This document shows positions 1 through 7,372 of a DNA stretch of 64,000 bases, piece after piece; the first letter of the stretch is position 1, and the number at the start of each line of letters is the position of its first letter. The notes beneath the pieces were generated by a model. It did no database searches. It was not told the origin of the DNA and saw only the letters and a program-made list of their open reading frames with translations. The stretch comes from Brevibacillus choshinensis (GTDB taxonomy: Bacteria > Bacillota > Bacilli > Brevibacillales > Brevibacillaceae). The DNA lies in contig NZ_LJJB01000013.1 in NCBI RefSeq assembly GCF_001420695.1, positions 1,267,001 to 1,331,000 of the forward strand, in the 5' to 3' direction. Both the position numbers and the translations under genes were made by a program.

Positions 1-1269
1 ATTGTATTTGTAGATAAAGCTTTGCCTGGCGAAGTCGTGCATGCCGAAGTGACAGAGGTCAAAGAAAAGTACGCGCTGGGCCGTTTGCTACGCGTCGTGG
101 AAAAGTCGAAGTCACGGACCGTCCCACCCTGTCCTGTCTACGAAGAATGTGGTGGCTGTAGCTTGCAGCACATGGATTACCAGGCGCAGCTCGCGAGCAA
201 GCGGGAGATCGTGGTCGAATCGCTGCGCAAGTACGCTCGTCTGGAAAATCCCCCTGTCGCGGACACAATCGGTATGCACAATCCGTGGGGATATCGCAAT
301 AAAGCTCAATTTCAGGTCGGGAAGCAGGACGGCAAGCTCATCGCAGGCTTGTATCAGACAGGAAGCCACAAGCTAGTCAACCTGGAAGGCTGTCAGGTAC
401 AGCACGATGCGACCAGCCAGATCGTGCAGAGCGCCAAGCAGGTTCTCGAAGAGCTGGGTATCCCTGTCTATGACGAGCGCAAACACACGGGTGTCATACG
501 TACCATTGTGGCACGTGTCGCCTTTGGGACTGGCGAGACTCAGCTGACACTCGTAACGGCAACAAAAGAAATCCCACGTGTGAAGGAATTGATCCTGGAG
601 CTACGAACGCGACTCCCGCAGCTCGTCGGCATCACCCAGAATGTGAATGCGCAGAAAACCTCTCTCGTCTTTGGTGAAAAAACCACTTCGCTGTGGGGCA
701 AGCCGACGATCGCAGAGAAGTTGGGCGATCTGTCTTTTGCCCTTTCCGCCCGCGCGTTTTTCCAGCTCAATCCGGAGCAGACGAAAAAGCTGTACGATCA
801 GGTCAAAGCTGCGGCTGGACTCACGGGCAGCGAGCTCGTGCTGGATCTGTACTGCGGGACAGGCACCATCGGGCTGTGGCTGGCGCCATTCGCGCGTGAG
901 GTGCGCGGGATCGAGCTCATCCCCGAAGCGGTAGACGATGCGAAACGCAACGCAGAACACAATCAGATCGGGAATGCCAGCTTCCATGTAGGGCACGCAG
1001 AGAAACTCATGCCAAAATGGGCCAAGCAAGGGGTACGACCGGATGTTGTCGTGGTCGACCCACCGCGGACCGGGCTCGATGATGCTTTGATTCGCTCTTT
1101 GTTGGAAGTGACGCCTGAGAGAATTGTTTATGTGTCCTGTAATCCTTCTACGCTGGCGAAAGATATTGCGAAGCTGATGGTGAAGTACGAGCTGGTAAGC
1201 GTGCAGCCGGTGGATATGTTTCCACATACGAGTCATGTGGAGTGCTGTGCGTTGCTTGTAAGACAATAA
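1..1269 (+). CDS. 23S rRNA (uracil-5-)-methyltransferase, RlmD/RumA (TrmA-like) family, 5' end cut by window
   Basis: S-adenosylmethionine-dependent m5U methyltransferase acting on 23S rRNA. The reading frame is open from base 1, so the start codon lies outside the window; the first residues seen belong to the TRAM RNA-binding domain. A cysteine cluster (CPVYEECGGC) that holds an Fe-S cluster in this family follows. The C-terminal Rossmann domain shows the SAM motif LDLYCGTGTIGLWL, the DPPRTGLD motif, and the catalytic cysteine in YVSCNPSTLAKD. The protein ends normally at TAA and a symmetric terminator follows. The family is certain; whether it targets U1939 (RlmD) or U747 (RlmC) cannot be told from sequence alone. 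Confidence 0.93.
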   Translation: MVFVDKALPGEVVHAEVTEVKEKYALGRLLRVVEKSKSRTVPPCPVYEECGGCSLQHMDYQAQLASKREIVVESLRKYARLENPPVADTIGMHNPWGYRNKAQFQVGKQDGKLIAGLYQTGSHKLVNLEGCQVQHDATSQIVQSAKQVLEELGIPVYDERKHTGVIRTIVARVAFGTGETQLTLVTATKEIPRVKELILELRTRLPQLVGITQNVNAQKTSLVFGEKTTSLWGKPTIAEKLGDLSFALSARAFFQLNPEQTKKLYDQVKAAAGLTGSELVLDLYCGTGTIGLWLAPFAREVRGIELIPEAVDDAKRNAEHNQIGNASFHVGHAEKLMPKWAKQGVRPDVVVVDPPRTGLDDALIRSLLEVTPERIVYVSCNPSTLAKDIAKLMVKYELVSVQPVDMFPHTSHVECCALLVRQ

Positions 1270-1314
1270 AAAAATTATGTTCATTCTTACAAAGCATACT
1301 AGTCTTTACCAAAT

Positions 1315-1348
1315 GAAAGAGAGTACCGCTTTTGAAGTACTCTCTTTC
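1315..1348. terminator. bidirectional intrinsic terminator
   Basis: A perfect 12-bp inverted repeat (GAAAGAGAGTAC and its complement) with a 10-nt loop lies between the convergent methyltransferase and VOC genes. It probably serves both strands. Confidence 0.7.
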
Positions 1349-1366
1349 TTCAAACATAGGAAAATT

Positions 1367-1762
1367 CTATTTTGCGTTCGCATCTGGCTGATGAATACCA
1401 AAAATGTTGCCTTCGGTATCAATATAATATCCTTGCCACGCCATTCCAGGCAGAGCATACTTTGGAAGGGCGACCTTGCCTCCATTTTCTAGAATTTTTG
1501 CTTCAGTTGAATCGTAATCTTCCACTCCCATTGTACAGGCATAACCATTCAAAGCCTTGCTAGGTTCTGGGGAAGCGCCTTGACGTTGCATCAAAGCTCC
1601 GTTAATTCCAGGCTCGTTCACATCGCCAGTTACAGCCCCAAAATAAGGCATTCCAGCATAATCACTCCAATCTTCAAATGCCCACCCAAATACCTCTCCA
1701 TAAAACTTCTTAGCACGCCCCATGTCATCTACATGAATTTCGAAATGAACTAATCTTCCCAT
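1367..1762 (-). CDS. VOC (glyoxalase/bleomycin-resistance-like) family protein
   Basis: 131-residue single-module vicinal oxygen chelate protein. It starts with the typical strand GRLVHFEIHVDDMGRAKKFYGEVFGW and ends with the second half-module IDTEGNIFGIHQPD. The ATG is preceded by GGAGGG at 4-nt spacing. The family includes metal-dependent lyases, dioxygenases and antibiotic-binding proteins; nothing in the sequence or neighbourhood fixes a substrate. It is a stand-alone gene, convergent with the methyltransferase, and its base composition is more AT-rich than the flanking gene. Confidence 0.85.
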   Translation of the reverse strand: MGRLVHFEIHVDDMGRAKKFYGEVFGWAFEDWSDYAGMPYFGAVTGDVNEPGINGALMQRQGASPEPSKALNGYACTMGVEDYDSTEAKILENGGKVALPKYALPGMAWQGYYIDTEGNIFGIHQPDANAK

Positions 1763-1893
1763 GATACCCTCCTGGTTTTTTTATTCCTTAATTTGCTATT
1801 GTGTATTCTACTTATAGTTTTGATACTTCTTTATGTCAATTTTACTTATTCTACACATATGGAGGCGGTTGTGAGACTTGACCTGATTTGAGT

Positions 1894-1950
1894 GTCTGAA
1901 TATATAGGAAAGCACCCAAACGTGTATGCTTTCGTGCTTTCCTATCAGAC
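1894..1950. terminator. long hairpin downstream of the DJ-1/PfpI gene
   Basis: Two nested inverted repeats, GTCTGA/TCAGAC outside and TAGGAAAGCAC/GTGCTTTCCTA inside, with an 18-nt loop. There is no clear U-run on either side, so it may be a terminator of reduced efficiency or an mRNA-stabilising hairpin. Confidence 0.5.
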
Positions 1951-1957
1951 TAAAATG

Positions 1958-2539
1958 TTATGAGGGAAAGTAGCCCTTTTTAAATATTTCGTACCATTCA
2001 TTCAATCCATCGCCTTCTAATACACCCAATCTCTCCAAGATATGTCTTGAAAACTCCAATGCACCGCTTCCATTCGCGGTGATTAGATTCTCGTCACGGA
2101 CAGACTGACCATCTACATAATGTTGAACTCCTCTGTAATTCGGAGCTCCTTGCTTCAAATAAGGTAACGTATTGCCTGTATGTCTATGATTATCCAAATA
2201 TCCGTGGTTTCCCAAAAAAGTGGTAGCATCGCAGATGGCTGCAACAGGAATATCCTGGCTAACACAATAGTCAACAATTACTTTTGCTTGCTGATTCTTT
2301 GCTTCTCTCCATTGCGTTCCACCAGGTATGATTAACATTGCGATATCGAATTTCGGATTGAATTCTTTTACGCTATAATCTGGAAGGACCGTTAATCCAC
2401 CCATCGAAACTTTGGGTTCCTGATCAATCGCGATTGTCTTTACACGATATCCTGTGCCTGGCTTGTTTAGCTCTGAACTGACGTAACTTGCCTCCCAATC
2501 AGCAAAACCATCCGTTATAAAAATTAACACTTCCTTCAA
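1958..2539 (-). CDS. DJ-1/PfpI (glutamine amidotransferase-like) family protein
   Basis: 193-residue class-I-glutamine-amidotransferase-like protein. The TTG start at 2539 is chosen because GAGGAGGGA stands 6 nt upstream; a longer reading from 2575 lacks a ribosome binding site. The N-terminal strand (KEVLIFITDGFADWEAS) and the nucleophile-elbow region (VAAICDATTFLG) with the expected cysteine are visible. Relatives include proteases, deglycases and chaperone-like stress proteins; B. subtilis YoaZ-type proteins have a similar length. The function is not further resolvable. Confidence 0.85.
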   Translation of the reverse strand: MKEVLIFITDGFADWEASYVSSELNKPGTGYRVKTIAIDQEPKVSMGGLTVLPDYSVKEFNPKFDIAMLIIPGGTQWREAKNQQAKVIVDYCVSQDIPVAAICDATTFLGNHGYLDNHRHTGNTLPYLKQGAPNYRGVQHYVDGQSVRDENLITANGSGALEFSRHILERLGVLEGDGLNEWYEIFKKGYFPS

Positions 2540-2739
2540 AGTGATTCCCTCCTCGTAAATTTTTGTATAAATCAATAGTAAACCAACTTCACTGACAATT
2601 ATGGTCAGGAAAGATAAGTTTTCTCTGAGCCGATATCATTCCTCTTTTCTAGGACTGTACTCCCTATCACCTCAACACATGTGGAGGCAGTTTCGCTGTT
2701 GATTAAGAAAAACGAATAGCAGAAATGGGCTGAAATAGT

Positions 2740-2766
2740 AAAGAGGGGCGGATAGCCCCTCTCTTT
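2740..2766 (-). terminator. terminator of the zinc-ribbon membrane gene
   Basis: AGAGGGGC / GCCCCTCT hairpin with a short loop lies just after the stop codon of the minus-strand gene ending at 2771. On the minus strand it is followed by an AT-rich stretch. Confidence 0.6.
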
Positions 2767-2770
2767 CTTT

Positions 2771-3079
2771 TTACCCGAACATATAAGGTAAAGCAGATAT
2801 GAATGTCTTCAGAAAAATAAATCCGATAATCGTTATGAATATTGTCACACCCCATAAAATTAGACCTAGTAAAAATCTAATGAGCGGATGTAATCGAAGA
2901 CTCGCGCCACAGTGAGGGCAGTTGTTTGCAGAAGAGGCAATTTCCTTAGAGCATACTTTGCAATCTTGCCATTTATTTTTGTTCCGAGGATTTAGAAACC
3001 TCGTAAATATGAAATACACAAGCGCAAAACATAATAAGGCAAATAGGATGGATAAAGCTTCAAAGACAGTATAATTCAA
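2771..3079 (-). CDS. small membrane protein with a zinc-ribbon
   Basis: About 102 residues. An N-terminal membrane helix (FEALSILFALLCFALVYFIF) is followed by a cytosolic zinc-ribbon, CKVCSKEIASSANNCPHCGA (two CxxC knuckles), and a second long hydrophobic segment at the C-terminus. The TTG at 3079 is favoured because GGAAGGGG lies about 10 nt upstream; an alternative TTG at 3109 has no such site. Zinc-ribbon plus transmembrane architecture is common in Bacillota proteins of unknown role. I do not recognise the family more precisely. Confidence 0.65.
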   Translation of the reverse strand: MNYTVFEALSILFALLCFALVYFIFTRFLNPRNKNKWQDCKVCSKEIASSANNCPHCGASLRLHPLIRFLLGLILWGVTIFITIIGFIFLKTFISALPYMFG

Positions 3080-3241
3080 AACAATAAATCCCCTTCCTGA
3101 GTCGTTCAATGATGTTTACTCACTGGTAAGCTTTAACATTATCATAGGCCTATAGTATCATATTTCGTGTCATGTAGAATGTAATTGTACTTCGAACGAG
3201 TCACGTGAAGGGGGTTTCGTTGTTGGTAGCTATCCTGGCAC

Positions 3242-3778
3242 TTACTCCAAAAACGCACGAGAATATTCCACAACCCCCGAAACATTCTCCAGAGCATGTT
3301 CCCGCAGCTCTATGGCCATAAACACTTCGTCCGGCACTTCAAAAGGCGCTTTTATTCCCCACAAAGATGCTTTTTGAAAGCCGAGCTTCGGATAATAGTC
3401 TGGGTGCCCCAGTACTACAACAGAAGGATATCCAAGCTCTTTTGCCTTTTGTAGTGCTTCGAGAATCAACATCCTGCCTATCCCCTTACTTTGATACTCC
3501 GGCAAGACAGACACGGGAGCAAGTGCAAGTGATTCTGCACTTTGATTCTCTTGGTTGATTTTGATCTTCGATAAAAGAATATGCCCCACGATCTCTTTCT
3601 CTTGATGAATGGCGACGAGAGACAGCTCGGGGATGAATGCCCCAGAATCCTTTCTGATTCGAGCCACCAGTTCATGCTCTTTTTGATCGCTGAATTCCAT
3701 ATCGGCAAATGCGCTTTTCACTACTTGATCCGTCGTTTTGTAATCCTCCGCTCGCTCATTTCTGATCGTGATCATCAT
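3242..3778 (-). CDS. GNAT family N-acetyltransferase (YhbS-like)
   Basis: 178 residues with the GNAT fold: beta4 LALAPVSVLPEYQSKGIGRMLI contains the acetyl-CoA pyrophosphate-binding Q-x-x-G-x-G segment, and the region after it (VVVLGHPDYYPKLGF) is characteristic of YhbS-type acetyltransferases. ATG ATG is preceded by GGAGAGG. The acceptor substrate is unknown. It is a monocistronic gene between the zinc-ribbon gene and bpsA. Confidence 0.85.
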   Translation of the reverse strand: MMITIRNERAEDYKTTDQVVKSAFADMEFSDQKEHELVARIRKDSGAFIPELSLVAIHQEKEIVGHILLSKIKINQENQSAESLALAPVSVLPEYQSKGIGRMLILEALQKAKELGYPSVVVLGHPDYYPKLGFQKASLWGIKAPFEVPDEVFMAIELREHALENVSGVVEYSRAFLE

Positions 3779-3816
3779 CGTTAACCTCTCCTATTCTTTT
3801 TCCTTCAATTGTGTAT

Positions 3817-4977
3817 TTACGAGCGTTCCAGCATGTCAAACGTATCATTTTTGCAGCAGAGACAGCCTTGATTTTTGAGCTGTTCAATCGTAGAAACATC
3901 CCCCTGAATCCCTACCTCTACCTTTTTCCCACACTGTTTGCAACGGTAAATCCGAAGCGTTCGTTTCACCTCCCCCGTGTATAGCGCATCTACGAATACA
4001 TCCGTACATTCAGGGGTGGTTTGATCGGTCGTTTTGAGAATGATCATTTGGCTCCGATTGGCGATCATCTCCGCTCCTTCATACTCGTTGAAACTTGGGA
4101 TCGTCATGCCTGTCGTCAATCCCATCCGTATAAACTCGCGTTGCATCGCAAGCGTGAAAGCAGGTGACTTATGGGCAAATGACAAAAAGATCGGCAATCC
4201 TTTTCTTTGCTTTAAGGCGCTAATGCCACGAGAAATAAATAGGGTCATCCCTTGCAAGGTGTAGGGCGGATCGGTGAAGAAACAGTCATACTGCCCATGC
4301 ATGTGTTCTAGTAACGGCTGCCTCAAATCGTGATGATGACACTGTATCGGGAGCTTTTCTCGTTCTGCCATTTCACGAATGTAACCTAAAAATCGCTCAT
4401 CAATATCAGTAACATGAATGGCCGTCCTCTGGTGTCTTCCATTTGGAAATAAGCGCTGCAAAAGCAAACCGATCGACACGCTGACCAGGTCGTCATCACC
4501 GACACACAAAATCTTCTTTCCAACTAAAGAGTGGTGTTTCAAGCAAAGAATGGCCCGGCGCAGACTTGTCTCCGCGGTACATTTTGATTGATCGATCTGT
4601 ACGTTTACTTGTGGACGCAGGCTCATGATGTCTCGGAGCACAACCAAAGTGTCGGCCAAGTCGGGATGGCTTTCTACCCCATTCGCCATGAGTTCTTTGT
4701 ACAGATTCTTGTTGATGCCGCTAAAACCCCATTCCTTCTCAATCCAAGCCTTTCCTTCTACCGTGCAATGTACGCCGTTGGCCTGCGTCAAAGCCCCTGC
4801 CTTGATCAGCTCCTTCTTGATGGCAGCGGCTATAGGTACAGGTAACAGCGTAGCACGAGCCAGCTCCTTTGTTGAGATTCCCGGGTTCATATAGCATTCG
4901 AGCAAAAACTGTTCGATGACGGGAGTCCCCTCTTCCAGACGTATATGTGCACTTGCGATATCGATATAGTTTTTCAT
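3817..4977 (-). CDS. bpsA: N4-bis(aminopropyl)spermidine synthase-like protein (BpsA, DUF43 family)
   Basis: 386 residues. Order: an N-terminal winged-helix-like region (1-85), a Rossmann aminopropyltransferase core carrying GDDD at 160-163 and DPPYT at 236-240, then a C-terminal cysteine pair region (C346/C349 and C372 with C374/C375) that looks like a metal-binding ribbon. GDDD is the signature described for archaeal BpsA, which adds aminopropyl groups from decarboxylated SAM to spermidine to give branched polyamines. The ATG follows GAAGGGAG. The long upstream region holds two strong hairpins and a candidate small RNA. The polyamine product in this organism is an inference. Confidence 0.8.
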   Translation of the reverse strand: MKNYIDIASAHIRLEEGTPVIEQFLLECYMNPGISTKELARATLLPVPIAAAIKKELIKAGALTQANGVHCTVEGKAWIEKEWGFSGINKNLYKELMANGVESHPDLADTLVVLRDIMSLRPQVNVQIDQSKCTAETSLRRAILCLKHHSLVGKKILCVGDDDLVSVSIGLLLQRLFPNGRHQRTAIHVTDIDERFLGYIREMAEREKLPIQCHHHDLRQPLLEHMHGQYDCFFTDPPYTLQGMTLFISRGISALKQRKGLPIFLSFAHKSPAFTLAMQREFIRMGLTTGMTIPSFNEYEGAEMIANRSQMIILKTTDQTTPECTDVFVDALYTGEVKRTLRIYRCKQCGKKVEVGIQGDVSTIEQLKNQGCLCCKNDTFDMLERS

Positions 4978-5019
4978 TCGATCGTTCTCCCTTCATGCTG
5001 AAATCTAGAAAATAAAAAA

Positions 5020-5059
5020 GGGCAGAGAATGAACAAACGTCATTCTCCGCCCTTTTTTT
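5020..5059. terminator. strong hairpin with T-runs on both strands, just upstream of bpsA
   Basis: 13-bp stem (GGGCAGAGAATGA with one G-U pair against its partner), 7-nt loop, T7 on the plus strand and TTTTTTATTTT on the minus strand. On the minus strand it ends about 35 nt before the bpsA start codon, so it either terminates upstream transcription or acts as an attenuator in the bpsA leader. Confidence 0.7.
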
Positions 5060-5084
5060 CGTTACCTAAATAAGCCCCAAAAAT

Positions 5085-5300
5085 AAAAAAACCGCGCTGA
5101 ACTCAGCACGGATGTGGGTACATAAATAAGCAATACCTAAGGCATTGTTTGATATCCGTTGTTCTTAACTAATTCCGAGGCATAACAAATAAACAATGCT
5201 AACATAGCAAATTGTTCATGAGTTTTTAAAAAGCCTCTTCTATGGAATTTGATTAGTTAAGAACGACCGCCAACATCAACATCTCTCCCTAGTGAATTTG
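5085..5300 (-). ncRNA. candidate structured small RNA or leader RNA upstream of bpsA (6S-like outline)
   Basis: On the minus strand a promoter is followed by about 210 nt with nested pairing: a 12-bp perfect stem (5253-5264 with 5161-5172), continued by 5244-5249 with 5171-5176, GAGGC 5177-5181 with 5233-5237, and an inner hairpin AACAAT/ATTGTT. A closing pairing of 5270-5277 with 5111-5118 is possible, and a separate hairpin CAATGCC-UUA-GGTATTG lies on the 3' side. A perfect terminator (5092-5111, then T7) ends it. A long interrupted hairpin, a bubble and a closing stem resemble 6S RNA, but sequence homology could not be tested. A riboregulatory leader of bpsA is the alternative. Confidence 0.5.
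5092..5111 (-). terminator. terminator of the candidate small RNA
   Basis: Minus-strand stem CCG-GCTGA / TCAGC-CGG with single-base mismatches and a 2-nt loop, followed directly by seven T residues. Confidence 0.75.
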
Positions 5301-5305
5301 GAGTT

Positions 5306-5334
5306 ATCTTATCAGGATGAGTAGAGGAAGTCAA
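5306..5334 (-). promoter_or_regulatory. sigma-A promoter of the candidate small RNA
   Basis: TTGACT, 17-bp spacer, TAAGAT on the minus strand; the predicted start lies near 5299, just before the structured region. Confidence 0.6.
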
Positions 5335-5355
5335 GAATTACCCATTTTTTAGTAT

Positions 5356-6075
5356 CTAGGCATTTGTATCAAGCATTGCAGGAATATGGATTTCCTTCAC
5401 GCATGACGCCTTGGACAGATTTATTACACATTTTACTAAGGCAACAATATCTTGTACGGGAATTCGCGTGCCCTCATACAAAGACATCGCTTTTTCTGCT
5501 CCTTCCTCGTAAGGAACCTCCGCAGCAATCTCGCCCGGATTGATACACGTCACGCCGATCCCATATTTCCTGCAATGTTCCCGTAAAGCATTGCCAATAC
5601 CTCGCAACCCAAATTTGGATGCTACAAAGGTCACTTGTTGATGATTCGTATTGTCTAGTCCTGCCGTCGAACCGATTAAGAAGACTTTTGCATGTTCCGA
5701 TTTTTTGAGATTGGGCAATAGTTTTTGGATGCATGTAATAGGTGAAGAGACGTTAACCCGGATCATATTGGCTATCTCCTCGGGATCATCTTTCTCGAAG
5801 TCATAGTGTTCACGAAATCCTTCTTTCTCCCATATCCCCACGTTGTAGATCAAGACATCAATCACAGCGCCCTCTAGAGCAGCAGCTATCTGATCACTTG
5901 CAGCAGATAATGATAAGTCGGCTTCAATCCAATGTCGATATACGCCATCTTCTATTCCTACACTGCGCGGTTGACTTCTTGAAACGATCCACACGTTGTC
6001 TCCCGGCTCGGGCAATCCTTTTACAAAGGCATCCCCTAATCCCTTGCTTGCTCCGAAGATCATATAGTTTTTCAT
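5356..6075 (-). CDS. short-chain dehydrogenase/reductase family protein
   Basis: About 239 residues. The N-terminal Rossmann nucleotide motif reads MIFGASKGLGDAF, followed by IYNVGIWEKE in place of the usual NNAG. The catalytic triad appears as S (VFLIGSTAGLDN), then a position occupied by T/F rather than a clear Tyr (QVTFVASKFGLRG), then K in ASKFG. The canonical YxxxK is thus FVASK: Tyr replaced by Phe, so activity may be altered. The ATG follows AAGGGGGAG at about 6 nt. It is a stand-alone gene; substrate unknown. Confidence 0.82.
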   Translation of the reverse strand: MKNYMIFGASKGLGDAFVKGLPEPGDNVWIVSRSQPRSVGIEDGVYRHWIEADLSLSAASDQIAAALEGAVIDVLIYNVGIWEKEGFREHYDFEKDDPEEIANMIRVNVSSPITCIQKLLPNLKKSEHAKVFLIGSTAGLDNTNHQQVTFVASKFGLRGIGNALREHCRKYGIGVTCINPGEIAAEVPYEEGAEKAMSLYEGTRIPVQDIVALVKCVINLSKASCVKEIHIPAMLDTNA

Positions 6076-6221
6076 CATTATCTCCCCCTTCTTGCCTTTC
6101 TGTGATTGGATCAACTACCCATTTCTCTCAAAATACCCCATTTTCCGCACTTTGTAAACAAATATGTTTATTAAAATACCTTGCAAAAAAAGGGGGCTCA
6201 ATCACGAACCTCCTCCTCAGA

Positions 6222-7370
6222 TTAATGCTCCCTTATTTTAGACATACTTCCACTGAACATCTCGACCTTGACATCGATAGTTGAAATCATCCCTTTGTCG
6301 AGAGGTAATTCTCCCTCTTTTGTAAGCCTGTGCCATTCCTTTGGGTACTTTCTATATAAAGCATCTGATAATTGAAGAACGTCCGTCTGGGTTTTTAGAC
6401 CCAAGGAATAGGTGTGCCTGATCTCTTCCGAAATATTTTCTTCTGCATACTCACTTATTTTTTCTTCCGGTATGGCCTTAACCAATTGGGGCATGTTTGC
6501 CTGTGCTTTTACCTTGATTTGATAGGTTACTTTGCCATTGTCCACCTTAGGAATAATAGCGGGCTTGATATCTTCCAAGGTAAGAGTCGCCACGATACGC
6601 CCTTTATGGCGAACCATTAGCCCAGCACGGCTCGTATCTTTATCTAGCCAGCGCAAACCCATGACATCTGAGCGCCTGAGGCATTGCTTCAGCTTTTTGT
6701 TTTGCAAGAAGCAGACACCATCCATGATCAACTTTGGGTGCCTTTTCTTATTTTCTGTCCATTGTTCTTTATTGATGTTCAACAAGGGGAGCTGCACCGT
6801 TTGTCCATTCTCTTTCCATTTCCAGATAAACTTGTATAGATATAGCGGGGCAACCACTGAGCTTTGCCTGTAAATATCCTGCGGATCGTTCAATTGGGAA
6901 TAAAGTACAGAGATATTCAAAATCGGCTGGGCATTAAATATTTCCTCTATCGGCTCATTGGTTGCAAAAGTCCATATCGTGTAACGGAATTCATAATAGC
7001 GGTCGATCACGTCCAGCATTTGATTGACCCCATACTGCTTCAGAGCTGCCTCGGAGAAAACGATTGCTTTGACGTGACTCCATGCCAATCGCTGCTGGGT
7101 CGTGGAGTACAGATTAAAAATGGCTTGATCAATAGTCTCCCCTTCAGCTTTACCGATTGAAATGGCTTGAGGGAGGCGTTGCCCTCCTGCTTCTTGTTTG
7201 GCGATATTGCCGAAGCTGATAATCTGCGTATAAAACACATATTTCCCCTTTACGTAATCTACACCGATGGAATTGACATAGATCAAATGCTCGATTTCCT
7301 TGGCGCCCCAGCATCCACTTACCATGGCAGAGATCAACACTATGATGAGAATGCAGCGGAGTTTATGCAT
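6222..7370 (-). CDS. gerC: spore germination lipoprotein, Ger(x)C family
   Basis: 382 residues. The signal peptide ends in a lipobox-like VSGCWGAKEIE, so the mature protein would be lipid-anchored at the cysteine, on the outer face of the inner spore membrane. The body has the Ger(x)C N-terminal domain (YVNSIGVDYVKGKYVFYTQI) and C-terminal domain (IDVKVEMFSG near the end). It is the C subunit of a nutrient-germinant receptor. It starts 2 bp after the gerA stop and is the last gene of the operon. The germinant it serves is not predictable from sequence. Confidence 0.92.
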   Translation of the reverse strand: MHKLRCILIIVLISAMVSGCWGAKEIEHLIYVNSIGVDYVKGKYVFYTQIISFGNIAKQEAGGQRLPQAISIGKAEGETIDQAIFNLYSTTQQRLAWSHVKAIVFSEAALKQYGVNQMLDVIDRYYEFRYTIWTFATNEPIEEIFNAQPILNISVLYSQLNDPQDIYRQSSVVAPLYLYKFIWKWKENGQTVQLPLLNINKEQWTENKKRHPKLIMDGVCFLQNKKLKQCLRRSDVMGLRWLDKDTSRAGLMVRHKGRIVATLTLEDIKPAIIPKVDNGKVTYQIKVKAQANMPQLVKAIPEEKISEYAEENISEEIRHTYSLGLKTQTDVLQLSDALYRKYPKEWHRLTKEGELPLDKGMISTIDVKVEMFSGSMSKIREH

Positions 7371-7372
7371 AA

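Noticed and set aside
601-1284. 227-codon frame antisense to the rRNA methyltransferase
   Set aside because: It is a shadow of the strongly conserved plus-strand gene; its translation is Arg/His-rich and domain-free.
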